Shown: positions 8,131 to 16,044 of the stretch, one piece after another
Layout of the letters: each line of letters opens with the position of its first letter
Numbering within the stretch: position 1 is the stretch's first letter
Origin: WHTX01 sp038255145
GTDB lineage: Bacteria; Actinomycetota; Acidimicrobiia; Acidimicrobiales; CAIXPF01
Reading direction: 5' to 3'
NCBI GenBank assembly: GCA_038255145.1
Contig: JBBSLP010000041.1
Span: 1-53,804, forward strand
DNA: 53,804 nucleotides
The notes under the pieces: generated by a model
What the model was told of the DNA's origin: nothing
The model's input: the letters and a program-made list of their open reading frames with translations, nothing else
The model's database searches: none
Program-made: the position numbers and the translations under genes

Positions 8131-8807
8131 CGCGCTCCTCGCTTGCGCCACGGGGACGGCACCCCGAGGACCAGGTTCAGGACCCCGGCGATGGCGGCGC
8201 CCAGGCCGGCGCCGCTCACCACGTCGAGCACGTTGTGGGCCCCTACGTACACCCGGACGACGAGCACGATCACCACCAGCGTCCAGGGCAGCGCCTTCCA
8301 CCGACCGGGCAGGTAGGGCGTGATGATCCCGGCCAGGGCGGCCACGAGCACGGCGTGGCCGGAGACGAAGCTCTCCCCCGTCACCTCCACCGACGCCCCC
8401 CGCACGTGGATCTGCGAACCGATGGACACCGCCGGCCGTTGCCGGCTGACCACGTCCTTGACCAGGGGCTCGGTGACCAGCTTGGCCACGGTGACGACCA
8501 GGGCGGCCAGCGCCAGCCGCCAACGTCGCGTGCACGCGGCCACCACGGCCACGGCGGGGCCCGCGGCCAGCACCCCCAGCTGGCCCAGGGGCCACATGAC
8601 GGGGGACAGGCCGTCGGGCAAGCCGTTGATGTCGAGCGTGAGGCGTCGCTCCCACGCGGGCAGGTGGCCGCTCTCGCCCACGACGGCCATGCCTACGGCC
8701 AGCACGGCCAGGCCGCCCCCGACCATGAGGGCGTCGGCCCGCCGACGGGTCACCCCCAGGCGGGCCACGCGGCGGGCGCCGCGCCCGGGCCAGGTCCACG
8801 AGCTCAT
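8127..8807 (-). CDS. PAP2-family membrane phosphatase
   Basis: This 226-aa protein is the first gene of the PAP2-flippase-PAP2 operon. Motif 1 is KDVVSRQRP, motif 2 is the SGH in ESFVSGHAVLVAAL and motif 3 is RVYVGAHNVLDVV, so the catalytic His and Arg residues are present. About five membrane helices are visible and the N-terminus is Arg-rich. It is not close in sequence to the PAP2 protein at 6248-6967, so the pair is unlikely to be a recent duplication. The stop overlaps the flippase start by 4 nt. No strong Shine-Dalgarno precedes the ATG. Confidence 0.88.
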   Translation of the reverse strand: MSSWTWPGRGARRVARLGVTRRRADALMVGGGLAVLAVGMAVVGESGHLPAWERRLTLDINGLPDGLSPVMWPLGQLGVLAAGPAVAVVAACTRRWRLALAALVVTVAKLVTEPLVKDVVSRQRPAVSIGSQIHVRGASVEVTGESFVSGHAVLVAALAGIITPYLPGRWKALPWTLVVIVLVVRVYVGAHNVLDVVSGAGLGAAIAGVLNLVLGVPSPWRKRGAR

Positions 8808-9011
8808 CCGTGGCGCTCGCCCAGGGGCGACCGCGCCACGCCCCGCGGGCCTGCGGAGCGGCCATGCGCCCGAGCGCCGACCAGCATCGGTACGGGCGGC
8901 CCAGCGGGCATCGGGACGTTCCTCACAGCGGGCGACAGCTTCGCACAGGCGCCGCCGCCCGAGACGCTCGGACCTGGCCCGCAGGCCCGACCCGTCGGGC
9001 TGGGGAACGGA

Positions 9012-10736
9012 CTAGCCGCCGACGGGGCTGGACCTGGGCGCGGGACCAGCAGCGACGGCCGTGGTCCGTGGACGTGGTCCGCCCGAGGGCCGCCTCATCA
9101 GGCGGAAGCCGTGCCAACCCCGGCTGATGAAGCCCGTGAGCAGCACCGCGTTGAGCCCGCCCCAGTACACGGCGCCCGCGAGCAGGCTGGGGCTGGGCAG
9201 CGTCCCGTTGCGCAGCGCGTAGACCAGCGTGGCGACCAGGCCCAGCGTGAGCACGGTCTGGGGCAGCGTCTGGCGCCAGTGCCAGCGCAGGTCGTCCACC
9301 TTGCGGGTGACCTTGTAGACCGGCTTGTTGTGGGGTCCGCCGAGGATGGCCTGGATCACGGCCTTGATGTAGATGGGGGCCATGCCCGTCCACATGGTGC
9401 GGACCTGCCACAGCGCCCGGAACGGGGCTCGTTGGCGTCCCCGGCGGTCGTTGTAGGGGCGGTTGACCAGGAGCAGCCACACCTCCGAGGCGATGGCCAG
9501 GGGCAGCAGGTGGGCCAGGTAGTCGAGGCCGCCCGCCCGCAGCGGTGTCCAGCCCAGCAACGACAGGGCGATGGCGGGTACGTAGACCAGCGCCGTAAAG
9601 GCGTTCAGGTAGAACAGCAGCATCTCGAGGAACTGGACCCGCTGGCGCAGCCCGAGGCCCCGCAGGTTCCCCCACACCAGCAGGCGCACGGTGTCGATGG
9701 CCCAGGTGCCCCGCTGCTTGTAGACGTTGGGGACGTCCTCGGGCGAGTGCTGGCCGACGGCTCCCACGATGGGCAGGTACATCCCCTGCCAGCCGCGGCG
9801 CAATGCTTCGACGCCCGACTGCAGGTCCTCGACCAGGTTCCAGGTGGGGAACTCCCCGATCGAGCGCAGCGCGCTCCGGCGCCAGACGACCCCTGACCCG
9901 CAGGGAAACACGGCGTTGGTGGCGTTCCGGGTGAGCATCTGGCCCCGGAAGAACATCGACTCCCGGTTGTTGAAGGGGTCGCCTGCGCTGACCTGGGCCT
10001 CCTTGATCGTCTGCACGTAGGCCAGGCCATCGTCGGCCTCGAGCTGGCCCACCACCTGGCGCAGGAAGGCGCTCGAGCCGAGCTCGTCGTCGGCATCACG
10101 CGTCTCGATGTAGCTCACCTCGGGGTGCTCAGCGTCGAGCATGGCCAGAGCCGAGTTGAGGTTGCCCGCCTTGGCCGCGCCGTCCCGGCCGGGCGCGTCA
10201 CGCGGGGGCGGCGAGTGGTAGGTGACCGGGAGGCCGACCAACGCGGCCCGCAGTGCGGGGTCGTGGCGGTCGTCGGACACCACGATGACCATGCGATCCA
10301 GCGGCCAGTCCTGGTCCAGCACCGAGGTCACGGTGCGCAGCACCATGGGCACGGCCTCACCGCAGGTGGGGATGATGATGCCGATGGTCGGCTCGGCGCC
10401 CGGCGGCAAGGGCCGCCGGATGGGCACCGACCGGCTCCAGGCGTTGAACACGCTCAGGGCCAGGTAGATGATGGAGAAGACGTTCGCGGCGGCGAAGGGC
10501 CAAGCCAGCCAGCGGGCGCCCGGGTTGAGCGAGCGCAGCATCCAGGGCACGTACACCAGCGAAGCGGCCAGCAGCGCCAACCCCGCGACGCGCAGGGGCC
10601 ACTGGGATCGAAGCGCCGGGTAGTCGTCGCCGAAGGCGCGGGAGGCGACGGCGATCCGACTGGACGGTGCCGGTTCGTGGGCCGCAGCTCCAGCGCGGTC
10701 CGACTGGTCGTGGCTCGGTAGCGCGAGTAGGGACAT
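9012..10736 (-). CDS. Cellulose-synthase-like family 2 glycosyltransferase
   Basis: This 574-aa processive-type GT2 has two N-terminal helices (~48-98), a cytosolic catalytic domain (~115-350) and four or so C-terminal helices. The UDP-sugar and catalytic residues are visible: DD at 155-156, DAD (D214/D216), the VED motif at 302-304 and QRGTW at 341-345 (the QxxRW equivalent). KAGNLNSAL at 189-197 is another hallmark. It probably polymerises or exports a beta-linked polysaccharide or glycolipid. No PilZ domain is present and there are no BcsB/C/Z genes nearby, so calling it cellulose synthase would be unsafe. It sits between the PAP2/flippase operon and the PAP2-kinase fusion. Confidence 0.88.
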   Translation of the reverse strand: MSLLALPSHDQSDRAGAAAHEPAPSSRIAVASRAFGDDYPALRSQWPLRVAGLALLAASLVYVPWMLRSLNPGARWLAWPFAAANVFSIIYLALSVFNAWSRSVPIRRPLPPGAEPTIGIIIPTCGEAVPMVLRTVTSVLDQDWPLDRMVIVVSDDRHDPALRAALVGLPVTYHSPPPRDAPGRDGAAKAGNLNSALAMLDAEHPEVSYIETRDADDELGSSAFLRQVVGQLEADDGLAYVQTIKEAQVSAGDPFNNRESMFFRGQMLTRNATNAVFPCGSGVVWRRSALRSIGEFPTWNLVEDLQSGVEALRRGWQGMYLPIVGAVGQHSPEDVPNVYKQRGTWAIDTVRLLVWGNLRGLGLRQRVQFLEMLLFYLNAFTALVYVPAIALSLLGWTPLRAGGLDYLAHLLPLAIASEVWLLLVNRPYNDRRGRQRAPFRALWQVRTMWTGMAPIYIKAVIQAILGGPHNKPVYKVTRKVDDLRWHWRQTLPQTVLTLGLVATLVYALRNGTLPSPSLLAGAVYWGGLNAVLLTGFISRGWHGFRLMRRPSGGPRPRTTAVAAGPAPRSSPVGG

Positions 10737-10797
10737 GCTGCAGGTGTCGGTGGCTTCGCCCCGTCACCCAATGGGCGAAATGCCTGCGCCGTGCCGC

Positions 10798-12972
10798 TCA
10801 TCCGTCCCCCTCGGGGTCGGGGGTGCCGTGTCCCGTGCCCCCGGGGCAGGCCGGCGCGCCGGCGCCGCACAGGGACAGCCCGGTCCTGGACCGCACCTCG
10901 TCGACGATCTCGGACCGGTCCTGGAAGCCCAGGGCCTGGTCGGCGTCGGAGAGCAGACCGGGGTTGGTGCCCTCACGGAGGGAGAAGCGGTAGGTCACGC
11001 AGCCCCCCTCGAACAGGTAGTAGCGGGTGCCGGCCAGCGGGTTCTCGACGCGGTCCAACCGCTCGAAGCGCTGGGTGCCCTCCTCGTCGGTGGGCAGCTG
11101 GAAGGCCCCGGTGGTGTCGCAGTCCTGGGGCCGTTGCAGGGTGGCCTCGACCACCCGCTCGCCGGCCACGTCGGAGTCGAGCCACATGGTGGTCCGGCCC
11201 TTGCGCACCCGCACGCCGCCGTGGTGCCAGCCTCCGGGCAGCGAGGCGATGCAGGGGACGAGGGTGGCCGAGGGCACCGACTGGGCCACCAACACCATGA
11301 CGTTGTCGGTGCCGCAGTTGGGGGTGCCGGGGACGGGCAGGTCCTGGGCCGGGGTCAACAGCGAGGTGACCTGGGCGATGGTGAACAGGAAGGCGATCAG
11401 GACGCCCAGGGCCAGGCCCACCCGGCTCCACCCCCAGCGCTGCAGGGCGATGCGCCGCCGGGGCGGGGCCAGGTCGCGGAACTGGGCCACCAGGTCGCGC
11501 CCGTCCGCCTTGAGCACGGTGCGCAGCTGGGTGGGGCTGGCGATGCCCCGCACCGCGGCGAAGGCCTCGGCGATCTCGTCGGGGGTGAAGTGCCGGAGCG
11601 CCTGCTCGTAGACCCGGGGGGCGTCGCTGCGCACGGCCAGGACCAGCATCATGTTGGCCAGGTCGACGGCCTGGCGCCACGGCGAGGGCCGCACCTGGGC
11701 GAAGGCGGGGTCGATGAGGGCCAGGTGGCCGTCCTGCACCATCAGGTTGGCGGGTTTGATGTCGCGGTGGGCCAGCCCGGCGTCCCACAGCCGGCGCATC
11801 ATGATCAGGCCCTCGTCGATGATCTGGTCGCCGACCTCGGCCTCGCTGACCTCCACAGCCCCGTCGAAGAAGCTGGTGACCAGCAGGTACTCGCTCGACG
11901 GGGTGATCTCGACGATGCCGTAGGGGGTAGCCGTGCGCACGCCGACGTCGCGCAGCAGGCGCAGGGCGTAGTCCTCGTACTCCACCAGCCGGCGCACCGA
12001 CTTGTAGGGGGCCTCGTCCTCGAGCCGGCCGTAGAGGATGGTGCGTCCCAGCTTGTACCAGCGGTCCGAACGCACGTGGCTCTTGGCGTAGAGCTTGGCG
12101 AACAGCTCGACGGGCGGGTCCCCGGCCACCCGGATGCGCAAGGGCGTCGAGCCCCCCGAGCCGGCCAGGCCCACGTAGCCGACATCGATGACGGTCAGGC
12201 CCAGCTGGTCCTGGATGGCCCGACGGATGGCCTCACCCCGGGCCCCGCCGACGTCGAGGTGGGCGGTCTTGCCCCGCCGGTAGGCCACCGGGTTGGGGGT
12301 GTTGGGGGTGAACAGGCGAAAGGCGGACAGGGGGATGCTGATGCCCAGGGCCACACCGAGGAGGGCGTCGAGGGGGTGGTCCACGGCCAGGTAGAGGCGG
12401 GCACCGACGAAGGCGGTCAGGGCCACGGCCACCACCCCCTTGCCCAGCATGCGGGGCCGACCAGGCACGACCAGCGTGTAGAGCACCCCTACGAGCAGGG
12501 CGGCGAAGATGGCCACGGGCACCGACGGCAGCGTGAAGCCGGCCCAGCGCCCGATGGTGGTGATGCCGAAGGGGCGGGGGCGGGAGAAGGCCCTGTAGAG
12601 GCTCTCGGCCACGATCTCGAGCACGGCCAGGCTGCCCAGGAACGTGAACAGGTGCCGCCAACGGCGGAACACGAGCAGCAGGATGACCACGACCAGGGAG
12701 GCCGCGGTCCGGGTCCACCCGGCCCCGACCCGGTTCACGACCTCGACGATGGGGGTCAGCCACGAGGCCCGCAGGTGGGCGATGATCCGCAGCACCCCGG
12801 TGTCGAGCTGGTCGGTCAGCCGCCGGGCCGCGTCCCACTGCAGGCTCAGCGTCGTCCACGCCACGAGCACCACCAGCAGCACCAGCCAGGCCTTGCCCGT
12901 CGTCCCTACGTGGCGGGGCAGGGGCGGCGGGGCCCCGGTGGGCCGGCGGCGGCGACGGCCACTGGGGGCCAT
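10798..12972 (-). CDS. Membrane fusion: degenerate PAP2 domain, protein-kinase-like domain, C-terminal extracytoplasmic domain
   Basis: The protein (~724 aa from the ATG at 12972) has an Arg-rich tail and six helices of PAP2 type (~25-220). In this domain the PSGH motif is replaced by LPSVPVA, so the catalytic His is missing, although SRPRP and a D-H-P-x-D remnant remain. A kinase-like domain (~275-500) follows, with a Lys in FAKLYAKS, the loop AHRDIKPANL and a D-P-A in place of DFG. One helix (~535) leads to a Cys-containing outer domain of about 165 residues that I do not recognise. GTG or ATG starts up to 13110 are possible. The architecture parallels the protein at 45098-47581. The substrate is unknown. 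Confidence 0.8.
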   Translation of the reverse strand: MAPSGRRRRRPTGAPPPLPRHVGTTGKAWLVLLVVLVAWTTLSLQWDAARRLTDQLDTGVLRIIAHLRASWLTPIVEVVNRVGAGWTRTAASLVVVILLLVFRRWRHLFTFLGSLAVLEIVAESLYRAFSRPRPFGITTIGRWAGFTLPSVPVAIFAALLVGVLYTLVVPGRPRMLGKGVVAVALTAFVGARLYLAVDHPLDALLGVALGISIPLSAFRLFTPNTPNPVAYRRGKTAHLDVGGARGEAIRRAIQDQLGLTVIDVGYVGLAGSGGSTPLRIRVAGDPPVELFAKLYAKSHVRSDRWYKLGRTILYGRLEDEAPYKSVRRLVEYEDYALRLLRDVGVRTATPYGIVEITPSSEYLLVTSFFDGAVEVSEAEVGDQIIDEGLIMMRRLWDAGLAHRDIKPANLMVQDGHLALIDPAFAQVRPSPWRQAVDLANMMLVLAVRSDAPRVYEQALRHFTPDEIAEAFAAVRGIASPTQLRTVLKADGRDLVAQFRDLAPPRRRIALQRWGWSRVGLALGVLIAFLFTIAQVTSLLTPAQDLPVPGTPNCGTDNVMVLVAQSVPSATLVPCIASLPGGWHHGGVRVRKGRTTMWLDSDVAGERVVEATLQRPQDCDTTGAFQLPTDEEGTQRFERLDRVENPLAGTRYYLFEGGCVTYRFSLREGTNPGLLSDADQALGFQDRSEIVDEVRSRTGLSLCGAGAPACPGGTGHGTPDPEGDG

Positions 12973-13079
12973 GGCCGGTCCCAGAGGTGTCGGGTCGGTC
13001 CAGTGGGGTAGCGGGGAGATGGGCGAGCCTGGTGTCGTGGCCCCGCCCGCTGTCACCTCGCCGCGGGGCACGGCCGGGC

Positions 13080-13235
13080 TCACGTCCCCACACCCTGGGC
13101 GACCAACCACGCCTCGGCGGCATCAGCCGGGGTCACCCCGTCGATCTCCACCCGGCGCCGCAGTTGGCGGAGGTCCTCGGTGGTCAGGCGGATCGGGACG
13201 GGTGGGTCGGGCGGCTCTACGCTGCGCGGGACCAA
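13080..13235 (-). pseudogene. Remnant of an OpuAC-type (glycine-betaine/choline) substrate-binding protein C-terminus
   Basis: On the minus strand the frame ending in TGA at 13080-13082 reads LTTEDLRQLRRRVEIDG then VTPADAAEAWLVAQGVGT. This closely follows the usual C-terminal helix of OpuAC binding proteins (LTTxxLxxLNxxVxxDGxxPxxVAxxWL). Upstream codons lose similarity within about ten residues, and the space is occupied by the promoter and ribosome site of the divergent gene at 13268. I therefore read it as the last surviving part of a transporter gene. Identification rests on motif recall only. Confidence 0.4.
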
Positions 13236-13267
13236 CGTGGCCGGGACGGCGCAGGAGGGGGCTCGGC

Positions 13268-14290
13268 GTGGCAGAAGCGCCCGGTGACGGGACGTCGTCG
13301 ATGGCGCCCGCCGATGCGTCGGCCATCGACGACCTCTATGCCCTGCCTCACGACGGGTTCGTGGCTGCCCGGGACGCCCTGGCCAAGGCCCTGCGAGCTG
13401 CGGGCCAGCGGGAGGACGCCGCCCGGGTGCGCCAGCTGCGCCGCCCCGGGGTGGCGGCCTGGGCCCTCAACCAGGTGGCACGACGGGACACCGAGGCCGT
13501 CGCCGCCCTGGTGGCGGCGGGGGCCGAGCTGCAGGCCGCCCAGGAGGGTGCCATCACCTCGGGCGCAGGGGCGCCGCTGCGCCAGGCCCTGGAGCGGCGG
13601 CGGACGCTGACCCGCCAGCTGACCGACGCCGCCCGCGACGTGCTGGTGGAGGCGGGCCGGGCGCCGGACGGCTACCGGGACGAGATCGCCAGCACGCTGG
13701 ATGCCGCCTCCCTCGATGCCGAGCTCGGGGCCGAACTGGCTGCGGGGCGACTGACCCAGACCGCGGATGGGTCCGCCGGCTTCGACGCCTTTGCCGCCTC
13801 GGCCGCCCTGGCCCCCGATGCCGCTCCCCGTGAGCGGCCCCTGCGGCTGGTCAAGGGCTCGGCGAAGGCCAAGGGCACGTCGACCCCTGGCCACCGCGCC
13901 GGGCACGATCTGCGGGGAGTGGGCAAGGACGTCGAATCGACCTCGAATCGTCGTAGGGGGTCTGACCAGGGCGGGGAGCCCGACAGCGCCGATGACGCCG
14001 CCGCCGAGGCCGAGGCCGAGGCCGCAGCAGCCGCCGAACGCCAGCAGGCCGAGGCCGAGCTGGCCGAGGCCACCGAGGCGGCGGAGACGGCCCGGGCCGC
14101 GGCCGATGCGGCCCGGTCCGAGGTGGACGACCTGCGGGCCGAGGTGGATCGGTTGCGGGCCGCGCTGAAGTCGGCCACGACCCAACTGACCAAGGCCGAA
14201 GGTCGATCGGAGCGCGCCGGTCGCATGGCCGACGGCGCCGCTGCGGCCCAGGAGGCCGCCCAACAGCAGCTCGACGATCTGGACAGCTGA
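13268..14290 (+). CDS. Hypothetical alpha-helical protein with C-terminal coiled coil
   Basis: The protein (340 aa) is soluble and almost wholly helical. The first ~170 residues (IDDLYALPHDGFVAARDALA, RQLRRPGVAAWALNQVAR, RRTLTRQLTDAARDVL) match a conserved actinobacterial hypothetical family without assigned function. A basic linker (~200-240) leads to a long Ala/Glu coiled coil (~245-330) of about 80 residues. GTG 13268 is chosen because AGGAGGGG (13253-13260) lies seven bases upstream; TACGCT at 13218-13223 is a possible -10. The linker DNA (13920-13960) is visibly less GC-rich than the flanks. No catalytic motif is seen. A hairpin terminator follows. Confidence 0.75.
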   Translation: MAEAPGDGTSSMAPADASAIDDLYALPHDGFVAARDALAKALRAAGQREDAARVRQLRRPGVAAWALNQVARRDTEAVAALVAAGAELQAAQEGAITSGAGAPLRQALERRRTLTRQLTDAARDVLVEAGRAPDGYRDEIASTLDAASLDAELGAELAAGRLTQTADGSAGFDAFAASAALAPDAAPRERPLRLVKGSAKAKGTSTPGHRAGHDLRGVGKDVESTSNRRRGSDQGGEPDSADDAAAEAEAEAAAAAERQQAEAELAEATEAAETARAAADAARSEVDDLRAEVDRLRAALKSATTQLTKAEGRSERAGRMADGAAAAQEAAQQQLDDLDS

Positions 14291-14297
14291 CCAGCGG

Positions 14298-14321
14298 CGG
14301 GAGCGGACGCGCTTGCTCCCG
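14298..14321 (+). terminator. GC-rich hairpin, probable terminator
   Basis: CGGGAGC (14298-14304) pairs with GCTCCCG (14315-14321) around a 10-base loop, eight bases after the stop of the coiled-coil gene. There is no U tract. Confidence 0.45.
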
Positions 14322-14391
14322 TCCCGCTCGGGGGGCAACCTGCCGGGGAGGGGATGTGGCCCCGGTCGGGTCACGTCGGAGGGGCAAGCCC

Positions 14392-15438
14392 ATGCAGCTG
14401 AAGGCCAGGACGTACGAGGTGGCCGACGACGAGGCCGTCCAGCAGCTCTACCGCGACCGGGGTTGGACCGACGGGCTGCCCGTGGTGGCGCCCACGGCCG
14501 AACGGGTGCAGGCCATGCTCGACTGGGCCGGGTTCCCACCCGACCACGTCGTCGGGATCGAGCCCGTCAAGTGTCGGGCGCTCACGGCCGAGAAGATCGC
14601 CGTCAACGCCATCCTCGCCGGCTGCCTGGCCCCCGACTTCCCCGTTGTCGCCGCCGCGGTGCAGGCCATGTGCGAGACCGAGTTCCTCGTCCATGGAGCC
14701 ACGGCGTCGACGGGCGGGTGCGCGGTGCTCGTCGTGGTCAACGGCCCCATCCGCCGTCAGCTGGGCATGTCCACCGGGCACTCGGTGCTGGCCGGCCCCG
14801 ATCGGGCCTCGGTCACCATCGGTCGGGCTGTGCGCCTGGTGTTGCGCAACCTGCTCGAGGCCCGGCCCGGCGAGCTCGACCGGTCCACCCTGGGCCACCC
14901 CGGCAAGCTGTCGTGGTGCCTGGCCGAGGACGAGGAGGGTGGTGCCCCCTGGCTGCCGCTGGCCCAGGACCGGGGCCTGCCCGACGACGTCTCCGCCGTC
15001 ACCGTGTTCGCCGCCTCCGGTCCCCGCCAGATCATGAACGAGTGGACGACGGACCCGGCCGAGGTGCTGGCCACCGTGGCTGCGGAGATGCGGGCCAACA
15101 TGTTGAACTACTCCATCTGGTCGGGCAACTACGCCGTCGTCCTGCCCCCCCAGTTGCGCCAGGTGTTCCACGATGCCGGCTGGTCCAAGGCCGACATCCG
15201 CCAGCACGTCTACGAGCACGCCAAGGTCACCCGTTCGGAGTGGGAGGGTGTGGGCAAGCGGGCCGTGGTGTCCGACGGCAACCGGGACCGCGAGTACCGG
15301 GCCCTGCCCTCGCCCGAGCACCTCGTGGTCATCGCCGGTGGCGGCGACGCCGGGGGCTTCGCCGCCATCATCCCCCCGTGGTTGGGGCCCAAGTCGGCCG
15401 CCGTCACCGTGGCCATCGGCGCCTGCGTCGACTGCTGA
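14392..15438 (+). CDS. Conserved protein of unknown function, partner of the UGSC selenoprotein gene
   Basis: This 348-aa soluble protein starts at an ATG with GGAGGGG (14378-14384) seven bases upstream. It contains many conserved-looking, Cys-bearing motifs: VKCRAL near 63, AGCLAPDFP near 80, ATASTGGCAVLVVVNGP near 105-120, KLSWCLAEDEEG near 180, and a C-terminal CVDC. The opening DRGWTDGLPVVAPT is typical of a family I have seen only as hypothetical. It is 64 bases upstream of the selenoprotein gene on the same strand with no obvious terminator, so cotranscription is likely. The C-terminal CxxC could be redox-active or metal-binding. I cannot assign a reaction. Confidence 0.7.
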   Translation: MQLKARTYEVADDEAVQQLYRDRGWTDGLPVVAPTAERVQAMLDWAGFPPDHVVGIEPVKCRALTAEKIAVNAILAGCLAPDFPVVAAAVQAMCETEFLVHGATASTGGCAVLVVVNGPIRRQLGMSTGHSVLAGPDRASVTIGRAVRLVLRNLLEARPGELDRSTLGHPGKLSWCLAEDEEGGAPWLPLAQDRGLPDDVSAVTVFAASGPRQIMNEWTTDPAEVLATVAAEMRANMLNYSIWSGNYAVVLPPQLRQVFHDAGWSKADIRQHVYEHAKVTRSEWEGVGKRAVVSDGNRDREYRALPSPEHLVVIAGGGDAGGFAAIIPPWLGPKSAAVTVAIGACVDC

Positions 15439-15502
15439 TCGCGCCGTCCCGTAGACCGCCGCACCCCACCCGTCGCCCCTGTCATCGAAACCGGAGCCTG
15501 TC

Positions 15503-16042
15503 GTGCCGTCGTTCCTGGTCCTCGACCCGTCCTACGAAGAGCAGCCGGCCGCCGCCGTGCTGCCGCCCCGGCCCCGCAGCCTGGCCGGCGCCACCGTGGG
15601 GTTCATCTCCAACGGCAAGGCGTCCACCCGGCCCTACTTCGACCACCTCGAGCGCCTGCTGCGAGAGGAGTGGCACGTGGCCGAGGTCGTGCGACGCACC
15701 AAGTCGAACTACTCGGCCCCCGCCGAGACCGAGCTCATCGACGAGGCGGCGACGTGGGCGGCGCTGTTCGCCGGGGTGGGTGATTGAGGCAGCTGCTCGT
15801 CGTGCAGTCTGCACGACGCCGTCTCCGGTGAGCGGGCCGGCACCCCCTCGGTGGGGGTCATGACCACGGCCTTCGTCTCCGGTGCCGAGCTCATGGCCCA
15901 GGCCCTGGGCGTGCCCGGTTACGCCTTCGTCGTCATCGAGCACCCCATCTCCTCGGCCACCGACGAGGCCCTGGCCGCCCAGGCCCGCTCGACGTTGGAC
16001 CAGGCCCGGGCCCTGTTGTTGGACGAGGACGCCGCCGACTAG
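15503..16042 (+). CDS. UGSC-family selenoprotein (in-frame TGA at codon 95 read as selenocysteine)
   Basis: Starting at GTG 15503 (GGAG at 15493-15496), the frame encodes 94 residues, an in-frame TGA at 15785-15787, then 84 more sense codons to a TAG at 16040-16042 (179 aa with Sec). The codons after TGA read G-S-C, giving the exact U95-G-S-C98 motif that names the UGSC family. A second Cys (C101) follows. Sequence before (TVGFISNGKASTRPYFDHLE) and after (VGVMTTAFVSGAELMAQALG, then GYAFVVIEHPISS) is clearly coding. A perfect 9-bp hairpin begins 10 bases after the TGA, as needed for SelB. The U-x-x-C motif suggests thiol/selenol redox chemistry; substrate unknown. An ordinary gene caller would truncate it at 15787. 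Confidence 0.9.
15798..15818 (+). promoter_or_regulatory. Bacterial SECIS element downstream of the Sec codon
   Basis: CGTCGTGCA (15798-15806) pairs perfectly with TGCACGACG (15810-15818) around the loop GTC (15807-15809). The loop begins 20 bases after the last base of the UGA, inside the 16-37 base window known for bacterial SECIS elements, and has the G-U at its apex. The hairpin lies in coding sequence, as expected. Confidence 0.85.
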
Positions 16043-16044
16043 TC

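Noticed and set aside
9012..10736. Calling the GT2 gene a cellulose synthase (bcsA)
   Set aside because: Catalytic motifs fit processive GT2 enzymes, but there is no PilZ domain and no bcsB/C/Z neighbour; the polymer is unknown.
15436..15438. TGC-TGA at the end of the 348-aa gene as a possible second Sec codon (C-V-D-C-U)
   Set aside because: The frame after this TGA shows no conserved-looking sequence and no hairpin at the right distance; it reads as an ordinary stop.
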